64,000 bases of DNA from G963674955 sp963674955 (lineage in GTDB: Bacteria; Desulfobacterota; Desulfovibrionia; Desulfovibrionales; Desulfovibrionaceae), in the NCBI GenBank assembly GCA_963674955.2, contig CAXXKR010000001.1:310001-374000 (forward strand). Direction: 5' to 3'. The first letter of the stretch is position 1. Each line of letters opens with the position of its first letter. The notes under the pieces were generated by a model that saw only the letters and a program-made list of their open reading frames with translations, did not search any database and was not told the origin of the DNA. Position numbers and translations under genes: made by a program. This document shows, piece by piece, positions 15,611-25,477 of this stretch.

Positions 15611-16480
15611 ATGGATCACCAGGGAATGATAATCAGGCCGCCCAGCGAAGGCGACAGCATACTGTTGCAGGTCACGCTGGGTTGCTCCCACAACAAGTGC
15701 GCCTTTTGCGGGGCCTATCAGGGCAAGCGCTTCGGCATCAAGGACAGGGCGCAGGTGGACCGGGACATCGCGTTTGCCCGCAAGCACTGCACAAGACAGC
15801 GCAGGCTTTTCCTCATGGATGGCGACGCCCTCATCCTCCCGATGCCCCAGTTGGAGTACATCCTGGAACGGATTCGCACGAAGCTGCCCTGGGTCACAAG
15901 GGTGTCGTCCTATGCCAATGCCAAGAGCCTGGAGCGAAAAAGCGATGCTGAACTTGAAACTTTGCATGGTCTCGGATTGAAAATGGTTTACATGGGCCTG
16001 GAATCCGGTGACCAGGTAACACTGGACAGGGTCGGCAAGTGGGGAACCAGGGACGAGATCGTCAGGCAGGGCCAAAGGGCCAGGCAAGCGGGCCTGAAGT
16101 TGAACGTTACTGTGCTCAACGGGCTGGGTGGATTGGAACGTTCCCATGTCCATGCCGTGGAAACGGGCCGTGCGCTGACCGAGATGGACCCGGAGCAGGT
16201 GGCGGCCCTGACTCTGATGCTCATCCCGGGAACTCCGCTGCACCGCGACTGGGAACAGGGCGACTTCATGCTTCCCGGGTCCATGGGAATATTGGCCGAG
16301 CTGCGCCTGATGCTGGAGAACATCAATCTGTCAAAAGGCCTGTTTCTGGCCAATCACGCCTCAAACTATCTGCCCATCAAGGCCCGGCTGCCCCGGGACA
16401 AGGAGAAGACCTTGGCGCTTATCGACAGCGCACTTGCAAGCAAGGTGTCGATAAGAGACGAAAAATCAAGGGGATTGTAA
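15611..16480 (+). CDS. Radical SAM protein
   Basis: The motif CSHNKCAFC (about residues 25-33) should hold the [4Fe-4S] cluster that cleaves S-adenosylmethionine; it has CX4CX2C spacing rather than the textbook CX3CX2C, which is seen in a branch of HemN/Elp3-like proteins. DGDA, YMGLESG and LNGLGG are further barrel motifs. Substrate unknown. ATG 15611 is chosen because family members begin close to the HQGMIIRPPSEGDS segment; the upstream in-frame extension looks non-coding. Confidence 0.8.
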   Translation: MDHQGMIIRPPSEGDSILLQVTLGCSHNKCAFCGAYQGKRFGIKDRAQVDRDIAFARKHCTRQRRLFLMDGDALILPMPQLEYILERIRTKLPWVTRVSSYANAKSLERKSDAELETLHGLGLKMVYMGLESGDQVTLDRVGKWGTRDEIVRQGQRARQAGLKLNVTVLNGLGGLERSHVHAVETGRALTEMDPEQVAALTLMLIPGTPLHRDWEQGDFMLPGSMGILAELRLMLENINLSKGLFLANHASNYLPIKARLPRDKEKTLALIDSALASKVSIRDEKSRGL

Positions 16481-16655
16481 CCAGCCTTGCCGCCGGCTTT
16501 CGCCGTCTTACCGTTTTCCGAACCAGCGACGTGCACGAAAAGGTTGGCGGTTTTTGGGGAAATGATCTTTCTTTTTGCCTTATGCGAATGATATGGTATG
16601 ATTACCGCTAGGCTTCTGCTCCAGCAGGGTAATCACGTCTGGCAAGGTTGGGCAA

Positions 16656-17429
16656 ATGAACCTGAGATTCCTTTTGTTTTCATTGGCGGCAGCCCTTTTG
16701 CTCTTTGCCGACAATGGAACGGCCGGGGAAAGGAGGACGGTCGTTTTCGCGGACGAGCTCTTTTCACCCTTCACATACGGTAGATTTGGAGAGCCTGCGG
16801 TTGGCGGAAAGAGTCTGGATCTGCTCAAGGAGGTTTTTTCCCGCCTGGACATGAACGTGGAAATCAGGCTCATGCCCTGGACCAGGGCCATGAAGACCGC
16901 GCGTTACGGGCGGGTCGACGGACTGCCGCTCTTGTCCGTCAATGAGTCCAGGTCGGAATACCTTGTATTCTCGGAGCCCATTCTCGAGTCCAGGTTTGTT
17001 TTCTATTACCGGAAAGGGATGAAAATTTCCTTCAGGGAAGACGGTCTGCCAATGTTCAGGAATGCGCGTATCGGACTTGTCAAGGGATACAACTACGGCA
17101 GGGAGCTTCTAGCGTCAGCCCGGAAGGAAGGCTATGTGATGATCGATTCCCCGGACTCCAAGTCCAGCATGCGCAAGCTGATGAATGGGCGCGTGGATCT
17201 GGCTCTGGACATCGAAGTGGTGGTCGACGGTGTTTTTGCCGAGAACCCGCTATGGAAAAACTTCGTTGATGCCGCGATCGTTCCTTACTCCAGACTGGTT
17301 TGGAACATGGGCATTTCAAAAAGATCATCGTTGGCGGCAAGAATCGGGGATATCAACCGAGTCTTGGGGGAGATGGTGAAGGACGGCACCCTGGATGAAA
17401 TCCTCGGGACAAGAGGTGGCCGGAGATGA
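16656..17429 (+). CDS. Periplasmic amino-acid-type solute-binding protein (family 3)
   Basis: The signal peptide (to NGTAG) is followed by a family-3 binding domain: DELFSPFTY, LLKEVFSRLDMNVEIRLMPW, GRVDGLPLLSVNESRSEYLVFSEP, a second lobe with ARIGLVKGYNYG and DGTLDEIL. No permease or ATPase follows. Its stop overlaps the ATG of a membrane-bound hybrid kinase (ATGA), so it is more likely a ligand-binding partner of that sensor than part of a transporter. Confidence 0.85.
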   Translation: MNLRFLLFSLAAALLLFADNGTAGERRTVVFADELFSPFTYGRFGEPAVGGKSLDLLKEVFSRLDMNVEIRLMPWTRAMKTARYGRVDGLPLLSVNESRSEYLVFSEPILESRFVFYYRKGMKISFREDGLPMFRNARIGLVKGYNYGRELLASARKEGYVMIDSPDSKSSMRKLMNGRVDLALDIEVVVDGVFAENPLWKNFVDAAIVPYSRLVWNMGISKRSSLAARIGDINRVLGEMVKDGTLDEILGTRGGRR

Positions 17430-20054
17430 GGCTGCGATTCAAGGAAAGCATCTCCCTGTCCCTGGCAAGGAATGTCGTGCTGGTGGCCCTGTCCTTGAGC
17501 CTGGTGCTCAGCGTCGCCAGCATGATCAAGGACTTGCCGGAAAAACAGGAATCCGTCCGAACGGATATCGACCGGGTCATCAATGCCGTTCGCTGGCCTG
17601 CAGCCGAGGCCGTCTACAATCTGGATCCTAATCTTGTAGGCAAGGCCGTCAGGGGCTTGATCCAAGACCCCCACATCCACAGTGTCGTGATCATCGATGA
17701 CTTCGGGACTATTCAATTCAGCTATGGCCGCGCCAAAATGACGGGTCCGCCCAAATGGCTTGTTTCCAGGCTCAGCGATTTTGGTCAGCGGGAAATTACG
17801 CTTTTCAACCCCTGGAACAGCCGGGAACCCGTGGGGCTGCTGCGCGTCGGAGTGGACGACGTCTACATAGCCGAAGAGTATCTTTCCGCGTTCAGGAATG
17901 AATTGATCCTCGGATTCATAGTGGATCTGCTCATGGCGCTCATTCTGATCCTGGTCTTTCATGTGGCGCTGACGCGGCCGCTTCTCGGGCTGACTCATGA
18001 ACTGTCCAGGATAGACCCCAACGCCTCGGGACAAAAAAGACTCTCCATTCCCAAGGGACATGAAAGGGATGAACTTGGACGGTCCATTACGGCCGTCAAC
18101 CGTCTTCTGTCCCGGGTTGAGTACGTGATGGAACGGCGCCGCCAGGCCGAGAAGTCGTACCTGGACATGTTTCAGAGCGCTCCCGTGGGCCTGTTCAAGG
18201 GGCGGGTTTCCGACGGAAAGGTTCTCGAACTGAACGAACAGCTGGCCAGGATGTACGGATTCGATTCGCGGCAGGAATTCTTGGCCGCATCTTTCAGGCC
18301 AAAGGAGCACATGAAGAATCCCGAACTGCGGGACAAATTCATGGAACAGGCCATGAGCGTCAAAGGCGTGGCCAACTTCGAGGCGGAGTTCGTCCGGGTG
18401 GACGGATCAACCTTCTGGGGAAGGCTTTCCGGCAGGCGCGACCCTGGCGCGGACGTGATCGACGGCATCCTCGAGGACATCACGGAAAGAAAGATGGCCG
18501 AGGAACGCTACAGGATATTGTCGGAAAACGCTCCCGTGGGCATAGCCCAGGTTTCTCCAGAGGGAGGGTACATCTACGCAAACAGGTACCTGGCCGAGAT
18601 GTACGGATATGATTCCCCGGAGGATCTGACACGGACCATAACCGACATTCGCCATCAACTTACCGAGAATTCTGAGCATTTCAGTGAAATGGTCAAACGG
18701 CTGGGTGAAGAGGGATTTCGTGTCCAATTTCGAGTATCCAGTCCTGCGCAAGGATGGGGTCAGGATATGGACATCCAGAAACGTGCGGGCTGTCCGGGGT
18801 CTGTCCGGCGAGTTGCTATATTACGATGCTTTTGTGATCGACATATCCGAGCAAAAAGCCGTGGAGGAAGAGCTGGTCAAGGCCAAGGACGCCGCCGAGT
18901 CGGCCAGCGAGACCAAGGGGCGTTTTTTGGCCAACATGAGCCATGAAATAAGGACTCCGCTGAACGGCGTGCTGGGCATGCTTCAGTTGACCAGGAGCAC
19001 GGACCTTGGCGAAGAGCAGCGGGAGTATGTTGAGACGGCCCTTTCCGCTGGTCGGACCCTGCTCAACGTGCTGAACGACATTCTTGATTTTTCCAGGGTT
19101 GAAGCCGGCAAGATGGAAATAGTGTCCGAGCGTTTCAGCCCTGTCGAAATGATCAAAACCGTGTCCGCCGCCTTTGCCGAACAGGCCAAGTCAGGGAAGG
19201 TCAGGCTCAGGGTCGAACTGGATTTGTCCCTTCCCGAGTACGTTGTGGGCGATGCGGGGCGCATAAGGCAGGTGCTTTTCAATCTTGTGGGCAACGCCTT
19301 CAAGTTCACGCAAGCGGGCACAGTTTCCATCGTGGCCTGGGTGGGGCACAGGGATGAGGCAAGGCTTCGCCAGTGGCTGCTAATCTGCGTAGGCGACACC
19401 GGGATCGGCATTCCGGACGACATGGTAGGGAACATCTTTGATTCCTTCACCCAGGTCGACAGCTCCCTGACCAGGAGACACGGCGGGTCCGGTCTTGGCC
19501 TGGGCATAGTCAAGAACCTTGTCCTGCTTATGGGCGGCAGCCTGGCCATGGACACCATGGAAGGCGTCGGCACCAACATTTTCTTGTCCCTGCCGGTGGG
19601 CATCACCCACGACGCGCCAGCCGTCAAGGTCGAGGTCGACAACGGCCTTGACTTGGACCAGGTGAGCCTGAATGTCCTTGTGGCCGAGGACAATCCGGTC
19701 AATCGTCTGGCGGTCAGGCGTTTTCTTGAGAAGCTGGGGCACAGGGTGACCGAGGCGCAGACCGGGAAGACGGCCCTTGAGGAGATGAAAAAGCGCAGTT
19801 TCGATTGCGTTCTCATGGACATACAGATGCCCGAGATGGACGGAATGGAGGCGACCAGGGCCATTCGGTCCGGTGATTCCGGCCAGTGCCGACAGGACAT
19901 TCCCATCATTGCCCTGACCGCCTATGCAATGAAGGGCGACATGGATCGATTTATTGAAGCCGGGATGAATTCATATCTGCCGAAACCTGTGGAGCTTGAG
20001 AATCTGGGTCGGGAACTCAACAAGGTCGTTGCGGGCGGCAGGGAAAAGCTGTAG
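17426..20054 (+). pseudogene. Hybrid sensor histidine kinase, interrupted by one frameshift near 18713-18722
   Basis: Part 1 (17426-18946) encodes a membrane sensor: TM helices at about residues 11-30 and 168-190 around a periplasmic domain, HAMP-like linker, then two PAS domains. Part 2 (frame of 18684-20054) continues the second PAS domain (SNFEYPVLRKDG), then NMSHEIRTPLNG (His box), HATPase boxes (NLVGNAFKFT, GDTGIGIP, GGSGLGLGIV) and a receiver domain (VAEDNPVN, DCVLMDIQMPEMDG, Lys in YLPKP). Each part is intact in its own frame and they join within GEEGF / SNFEY, so one base is gained or lost near 18720. Either the gene is broken or the assembly has an indel. It overlaps the binding protein upstream. 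Confidence 0.85.
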
Positions 20055-20127
20055 TAGGCAAAGCAGCAGAGTGCGACGATCTGCATGGCGGACTTGTTTC
20101 AGCATGGTGCAACAACGGGCGACAGAC

Positions 20128-21093
20128 ATGAACAATGACCCCGCAGTCTTTCCTCTTTCTCCCTCACTGATATTGCCTGATTCCCGAGGCAAGTTCACCC
20201 TTTACCTGAAACAGGGCGGGAAACTGGTCCTCTACACCAGCAAGGGCGAAGTCTTCACCAAGGCCCACCGCGCCAGGCTCATGGAGTCGGGCGTCAAGCA
20301 CATCTATACCCTCATCGACGAGAAATGCGACTACGACAAGTACGTTCAGGACAATCTGGGCGCGCTTCTTTCCGACACTGAAATACCAATAGAGGAAAGG
20401 GCCAACGCCTGGTACGGGGCCTCGGTATCCCTGGTCCAGGACGTGTTCGAGGAAAAGATGCCCAGGCCGCTCACAAAGAGCAGGTTCAACAAGATCAAGT
20501 CCCTGGTCAAGGCCAGTGTCTCGTTTTTCAAGGAACCGGAATCGCTCAAGGAGTTGGCCAAATTCATCACCAGGGGCTACGGACTTTACCACCACGGCAT
20601 AGGAACAATGGTTTTGACCTGCAGCGTCCTGAACACCTATGACCGCATGGACAAGATTCTGCTGGTGGGCTGCGCCACCGGGGCAATTCTTCACGACATA
20701 GGGCGCACCCAGTTCCCTGCGGAACTCAACGCCAAGGATCCGGGCACATTGACCGAGGCGGAATGGACCATAGTCAAGTCCCATCCCGCCGTGGGCGTGA
20801 GCATGTGCTCCCAGATGCCCTTGATGCAGGAGAGCCTGCACTGCGTGCTTTTCCACCACGAGGAAAGCGACGGGTCGGGCTACCCCTCCGGAGCCCTGGA
20901 CGAGCATATCCCTTTTTATTGCAAGGTGTTGAACCTTTGCAACAAATACGACAACCTGACTCGGGCCAAGGATTACCGTCCGGCGTTTTCGCCCTTCGAG
21001 GCCTTGAAGCTGGTCAAGGCCCAGCAGGGATATTACGAGCCTGAAATGCTCAAGCGGCTGATTCTGGTGCTGTCCAGGGCGGAGTTGACCTGA
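20128..21093 (+). CDS. HD-GYP domain protein (c-di-GMP phosphodiesterase family)
   Basis: The N-terminal ~130 residues are a helical and beta region without a recognised sensor. The C-terminal part has ILHDIGR (HD pair), a KSHP segment and HHEESDGSGYPSG, the GYP loop. HD-GYP enzymes hydrolyse c-di-GMP. Some metal-site residues could differ from the consensus, since the first His region reads YGLYHHGIGT, so activity is not certain. It lies 73 bases after the hybrid kinase on the same strand and probably forms its output. ATG 20128 is chosen; 20104 is possible. Confidence 0.85.
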   Translation: MNNDPAVFPLSPSLILPDSRGKFTLYLKQGGKLVLYTSKGEVFTKAHRARLMESGVKHIYTLIDEKCDYDKYVQDNLGALLSDTEIPIEERANAWYGASVSLVQDVFEEKMPRPLTKSRFNKIKSLVKASVSFFKEPESLKELAKFITRGYGLYHHGIGTMVLTCSVLNTYDRMDKILLVGCATGAILHDIGRTQFPAELNAKDPGTLTEAEWTIVKSHPAVGVSMCSQMPLMQESLHCVLFHHEESDGSGYPSGALDEHIPFYCKVLNLCNKYDNLTRAKDYRPAFSPFEALKLVKAQQGYYEPEMLKRLILVLSRAELT

Positions 21094-21148
21094 CCGCAGC
21101 CTTCCCGTTTTTTCGCATTTTTGCGGACAACAGTCCAGATTCATTGAC

Positions 21149-21178
21149 TTGCTTTGCGTCTTGCCGTTAAAGTATAAT
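21149..21178 (+). promoter_or_regulatory. Sigma-70-type promoter for the TPR gene at 21273
   Basis: TTGCTT and TATAAT spaced by 18 bases, about 95 bases upstream of the GTG start. Confidence 0.6.
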
Positions 21179-21272
21179 GTCTTGTCAATATTTTTTGGTG
21201 CAATATGGCATCGGGCAGCCGGGGGCGGCAGGGTGTTGCTGGATGGTTTCCATAGTAATGGAGAATTGATCC

Positions 21273-22031
21273 GTGAAAAAAAGTGTTCCTGAGGTCATGG
21301 GGGTGTATTCACACAGCACCAAGTACGAATACAAGGTCAAGGAGCGCTCGGCCCGCTACAGGCACGGCACCTATTGGTTCGTGCGCAAGATGTCCGAAGA
21401 CGAATACGAAATCCGTCCCCTCAACGCCAACCATCTGCCCACCTCGGGTTGCAAGAAGACCATCGGCAAGGACGAATTCCTCAAGTACTATACCCCTGAG
21501 TTGGACTATTACAGACAGAACACTCAACCCTGCATAGAATCCCTTCAGAAAAAGGTGCGCATGGGGCGCAAGTACTTTCACATGGGCAACCTGGACAAGG
21601 CCGAGGCCATGTTCTGCAAGGCCGTGCTCATGGACGACGACAACGTTGAGGCCAACATGGGCCTGGGCGAGGTTTATTCGGAACAGGAGCGCTTCACATT
21701 GTTGCGCGAAGTGCTGGACAAGCTGATGAACAACGACGACACCTTTGCCGAGGAGCAGCGCCACCAGTTCAATGAATTCGGCATTCACTTGCGGAAAAAG
21801 GAGTTGTTCGACGATGCCATCAGGTTCTATCTCAAGGCCTTGCAGGTCAACGCCCAAGATGAGAACCTGCATTTCAACATTTCCCGCGCCTTTCTGGCCA
21901 GGGGGAAAACACAGAACTGCAAGGAGCATCTCCAGATCGCCCTTGAGTTGAACCCGCAGCTGTCTGTGGCCGCAGATCTCCTGACCTACGTGGAAAAAAT
22001 GGAAAGGGAAAGGGACGCAAAGAGCGCCTGA
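21273..22031 (+). CDS. TPR-repeat cytoplasmic protein
   Basis: The N-terminal 85 residues contain a conserved-looking YWFVRKMSEDEYEIRPLNANHLP segment of unknown fold. The C-terminal 160 residues hold three to four TPR units (AEAMFCKAVLMDDDNVEANMGLGEVY, DAIRFYLKALQVNAQDENLHFNISRAFLARG and others). TPR proteins act as protein-protein adaptors. There is no signal peptide. The start is GTG at 21273 with GGAGAAT before it. Confidence 0.75.
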   Translation: MKKSVPEVMGVYSHSTKYEYKVKERSARYRHGTYWFVRKMSEDEYEIRPLNANHLPTSGCKKTIGKDEFLKYYTPELDYYRQNTQPCIESLQKKVRMGRKYFHMGNLDKAEAMFCKAVLMDDDNVEANMGLGEVYSEQERFTLLREVLDKLMNNDDTFAEEQRHQFNEFGIHLRKKELFDDAIRFYLKALQVNAQDENLHFNISRAFLARGKTQNCKEHLQIALELNPQLSVAADLLTYVEKMERERDAKSA

Positions 22032-22052
22032 TCCCGCCCCGCCTGCACGCCC

Positions 22053-22685
22053 CTATTTCTTTTTGTCCGCCAAGGCCTCGCGTATGTCCGCGCCGAGCTG
22101 CCTGGAGGTCTGGCCCAAGGCTTGGCTCATGGCCTGAGCAAGAGATTCCGGGGTCTTTGCCGCGCAGGGCTGGGAATTCCTGTAGCTTTTTTGAAAGACC
22201 ACCTGCCTGGTTGAATCCATCTCTCCGGCCCTGAGCAGGGTTGTGGTTATCTCCAGCACGGCTTCCCATCCCTCAGCTCCGTCGAGCTCGTAAAATTCGT
22301 CCACGGAGCCTTCCAGGACATAATCGGGCAGGACCCTGGTGGTCTCGTCGGCCACGATGGCGAACAGGCCCGATTCCCTGAAGTCGCGGCGCAGGAAATA
22401 GGTCACTTGGTCGCCCGGATTCACGCGCCAGCGGTGGTAGTTGTATTCCGAGCGCTTGTAGGGGCCGTCGCGGTAGATGATCTTGGTGCTGTTGTAGTTG
22501 GGGGCCACGGAAAAGCGTTTGACCCTTATGGCCTTGTCGATGGGCTCGTCTGCGGCGTGGACGGCTTCGTATTCAAGCGTGTAGTAGCTGACCTTCATGG
22601 GGGCTTTTTTACCGCCAAGGCAGCCGCCAAGGGCCAGGGAAAGGGCCAAAACGAGCAATATGGCTTTGGAGCCGTTGAGTTTCAT
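22053..22685 (-). CDS. PqiC/YmbA-like auxiliary lipoprotein of an MCE transport system
   Basis: A lipobox (LALGGC, residues 19-24) predicts an outer-membrane lipoprotein. The mature domain begins with VSYYTLEY, typical for the ABC-type transport auxiliary lipoprotein family (PqiC, MlaA-independent MCE systems). It is the last gene of a four-gene operon (22053-25477) with MlaD-, MlaF- and MlaE-like proteins and should tether the MCE ring or accept lipid at the outer membrane. The upstream frame extends to 22778 but ATG 22685 gives the signal peptide. Confidence 0.85.
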   Translation of the reverse strand: MKLNGSKAILLVLALSLALGGCLGGKKAPMKVSYYTLEYEAVHAADEPIDKAIRVKRFSVAPNYNSTKIIYRDGPYKRSEYNYHRWRVNPGDQVTYFLRRDFRESGLFAIVADETTRVLPDYVLEGSVDEFYELDGAEGWEAVLEITTTLLRAGEMDSTRQVVFQKSYRNSQPCAAKTPESLAQAMSQALGQTSRQLGADIREALADKKK

Positions 22686-22716
22686 GCGGTTTCTCCTCAA
22701 GTTTGGTCGGCCTGCA

Positions 22717-23535
22717 TTATTTGATTTCCCTTTCCGGGGCCGGTTCGCCGAAGAGCAGTTGCGAAGGCTGGTTGGCAAGGGTTTCCACGAGCCTGTCCAG
22801 ATTGTTGCTGACCCGTTCGATGTTCTGCGTCGTCACCAGCAGGTTGTTCTGTATCTGGGCCAGTTTGGAGTCGCTGCCCTCCATGAGGTCCATGCCTTTG
22901 TTGATAAACTCTCCTGCCCGGCCCATGGTGCTTTGGAACTTGTTCAGCGAAAGCCTGATGGATTCCCTGTTTTCTTCCAGGATGTCGTTGGCGTTGGAAA
23001 GAACGGAAGTTGCGTATTCCAGCGTTTCCTTGAACCTGTCGGCCACGCCCTTGAGGTCGGCCTGCTTGATCTGCTTCAGAACGTCTTCCACACCGCCCAG
23101 GAGCTGCGAGATGTCCGAGGGCTTGGAACCGACCAGGGGATAGCGGATGGGGAAATCTATTTCCGGGGTATGGTCAGGTTCGCCCTGTTCGCGCAGATTG
23201 ACCTCGATGAACATGCTGCCGGTGATGCCCACGGTCTTGAGCTGGGCCACCATTGTCCGATCCAGCTTCTGCCCCGTGTCTATGCGCATGATAACCTGGA
23301 TGAGCTTGGAATCCGGGGCCACGGAAATGCTGTCCACCCGGCCGATGGGCACGCCCCTGTACTTGACCGGGGAATCAACCTCAAGCCCCTGTATCGATTC
23401 ATCGAAATAGGTGACGAAAAAGCCGCCTTCTTCGAAGAGTGTGGTCATTCCCAGCCAGATTATGGCGGCCAGGCCGATGGCGATGCCTGCGGCCATGAAC
23501 ACGCCTACGCTGAATTTCGTCTTGTTGGAAGCCAT
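22717..23535 (-). CDS. mlaD: MlaD-like MCE-domain protein
   Basis: One N-terminal membrane helix (residues 8-30) anchors an MCE domain (about 38-120) with GLEVDSPVKYRGVPIGRVDSI, the signature of periplasmic lipid-binding MCE hexamers. The remaining ~150 residues are helical, a longer tail than E. coli MlaD and more like the LetB/PqiB or plastid TGD2 type. It should carry phospholipids across the periplasm together with the flanking ATPase, permease and lipoprotein. Confidence 0.9.
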   Translation of the reverse strand: MASNKTKFSVGVFMAAGIAIGLAAIIWLGMTTLFEEGGFFVTYFDESIQGLEVDSPVKYRGVPIGRVDSISVAPDSKLIQVIMRIDTGQKLDRTMVAQLKTVGITGSMFIEVNLREQGEPDHTPEIDFPIRYPLVGSKPSDISQLLGGVEDVLKQIKQADLKGVADRFKETLEYATSVLSNANDILEENRESIRLSLNKFQSTMGRAGEFINKGMDLMEGSDSKLAQIQNNLLVTTQNIERVSNNLDRLVETLANQPSQLLFGEPAPEREIK

Positions 23536-23550
23536 GCGGGGACTCCGTTT

Positions 23551-24315
23551 TTATCCTCGGGACAAGCCTTCGCCGCTGTGAAAGAAGTCTTTCACGAACG
23601 GGTGGCGGCTGTGGTCCCGCAAGTATTCGGGACTGCCTTCGGCAATGATGGACTTACTGTGTTTGTCCAGAAAAATCACCCTCTGTCCCACGTTGAAAAT
23701 GCTGGCCAGTTCGTGGGTGACCAAAACCATTGTAACCCCCAGGTGCCGGTTGAGGTGCAGGATCAGGCGGTCCAGCTCGGTTGATGTGACCGGGTCCAGA
23801 CCGGCCGAGGGTTCGTCCAGGAAAAGTATTTTCGGGTTCAGGGCCAGGGCCCTGGCGATGGCCGCCCTTTTCTTCATGCCGCCGCTGATCTCCGAGGGCA
23901 GATGGTCCTCGAACCCGTCCAGGCTGACCAGCCCCAGCTTGATGCGGGCCAGGTCAAAGGCCGCCTCCCTGGGGAGGTCCGTGTAGGTCATGATGGGCAG
24001 GGCCACGTTCTCGGCCAGGGTCATGGAGCCGAACAGCGCCCCGCCCTGGTACATGACCCCGATGTTTCTGAGTATCCGGCTGTATGCGGCCTCGTCGCAG
24101 CCCGTGAGTTTCTCCCCGGCCACGTGTATGGTCCCGGACTCGGGCTTGAGCAGCCCGATGAGGTGCTTGAGCATGGTGCTCTTGCCGCAGCCGCTGCCGC
24201 CCAGAATGACGAAGATTTCGCCCTGGTGGACATCGAAGCCCACATCGCTGAACACGAGATAGTCGCCGAATCTGACGGTCAGGTTCCTGACGGATATGAT
24301 GGCGTCCGCGACCAT
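23551..24315 (-). CDS. mlaF: MlaF-like ABC transporter ATPase
   Basis: 254-residue ATPase with GGSGCGKST (Walker A), ISGGMKKR (signature, the MlaF form) and ILFLDEPSAGLD (Walker B), then VTHEL. It powers phospholipid movement by the MCE system. Four bases separate it from the permease gene, so translation is coupled. The family member is also called Mkl. Confidence 0.92.
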   Translation of the reverse strand: MVADAIISVRNLTVRFGDYLVFSDVGFDVHQGEIFVILGGSGCGKSTMLKHLIGLLKPESGTIHVAGEKLTGCDEAAYSRILRNIGVMYQGGALFGSMTLAENVALPIMTYTDLPREAAFDLARIKLGLVSLDGFEDHLPSEISGGMKKRAAIARALALNPKILFLDEPSAGLDPVTSTELDRLILHLNRHLGVTMVLVTHELASIFNVGQRVIFLDKHSKSIIAEGSPEYLRDHSRHPFVKDFFHSGEGLSRG

Positions 24316-24319
24316 TGTC

Positions 24320-25477
24320 TCAGCCCCAGTATCTTTCGATGACCGAAGCGATGGCGTCGGTGAAGATTACCAGAAATATGCCGTTGACCACCGCCGAGGT
24401 GGTGGCCCGGCCCACTGCATCCGCCCCGCCGCGTACCCGGAGGCCCTTGTAGCAGCCCACCCAGGCGATGAGCAGGGCGAAGACGGCGCTTTTGCTCACG
24501 CCAAGGGCCACGTCGAACACGCCGATGGTGGCCGCGAACTGGTTCAGGTAGGCGCTGGGAGTAAGTTCCAGCATGCCCACGCCCACGATCAGCCCGCCGA
24601 TGGTGGCCAGCAGGTCGGAAAAAAGCGTCAAGATGGGCACCACGATGATGGTGGCCACCACCTTGGGCATGACCAGGAAGCGGGTGATGTCGAAGCCCAT
24701 TGTGGACAGGGCGTCCACCTCTTCGGATATCTGCTTGCTGCCGATTTCCGCGGCAAAGGCCGAACCGGAGCGGCCGGCCACTATTATGCAGGTCATGATG
24801 GGACCAAGTTCGCGGGTCATGGACAGGCCCACCAGGGAGGCTACGTAGATGTTGGCGCCGAACTGCTTTAGTTGGACCGAGGACATGAAGGCCATGATCA
24901 GTCCCAGCAGAAAGCTGATCAGCCCCACGATGGGCAGGGCGTCCACGCCCACCAGCTTCATGTATGTCAGCGTGTCGCCCCAGCGCAGGGAGCGCGGCCT
25001 GCGGCAGATGTAGAGCAGCGAGAGTATCGTGTCGCCAAGAAATTCAGTCATGCACCGCATGTCGGCCATGAGCTTGAGGCCCTTTTCGCCCAGGGAAATC
25101 AGGGCTCCGGGAGGAGGTGGTTTTGTCCTCCCTTGTTCCGACAAATCCGCGAAGTTGACGATATCCAGGGTGGTCTGGATTTCTTGGGACGCTCCAGCGA
25201 GGCGGAATTGCCCTTGCCTTGCCTGGACCCGTTTTTTCAGTTCGTAGAGGAGCATGGCCCCGAAATCGTCGAGATAGGTGACCTTTGCCAGGTCGACGTC
25301 CAGCTGGGAGGGAATGTCCCTGTCAAATGCGCCAAGGACTTTCGTCAGCAACGCCGGAGTGTTGTCTGCGTCCAGGCGGCCGGAAAAAATGATCGTGTTC
25401 CCTGTCCTGACGAAGTCGGCTCTGCCTGCTGGTTGTGTCTTGTCCTGGGCCATGTCCTGCGCTCGCTTCCGGATCAT
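24320..25477 (-). CDS. mlaE: MlaE-like permease with N-terminal STAS domain
   Basis: Residues 1-115 form a STAS-like domain (VDLAKVTYLDDFGAMLL); in other bacteria this is the separate protein MlaB, so here MlaB and MlaE are fused. Residues 130-385 are the MlaE permease with about five membrane helices and the conserved ELGPIMTCIIVAGRSGSAFAAEIG segment. The start overlaps the stop of the upstream cNMP-PAS gene (ATGA). A second ATG at 25453 is possible. Confidence 0.92.
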   Translation of the reverse strand: MIRKRAQDMAQDKTQPAGRADFVRTGNTIIFSGRLDADNTPALLTKVLGAFDRDIPSQLDVDLAKVTYLDDFGAMLLYELKKRVQARQGQFRLAGASQEIQTTLDIVNFADLSEQGRTKPPPPGALISLGEKGLKLMADMRCMTEFLGDTILSLLYICRRPRSLRWGDTLTYMKLVGVDALPIVGLISFLLGLIMAFMSSVQLKQFGANIYVASLVGLSMTRELGPIMTCIIVAGRSGSAFAAEIGSKQISEEVDALSTMGFDITRFLVMPKVVATIIVVPILTLFSDLLATIGGLIVGVGMLELTPSAYLNQFAATIGVFDVALGVSKSAVFALLIAWVGCYKGLRVRGGADAVGRATTSAVVNGIFLVIFTDAIASVIERYWG

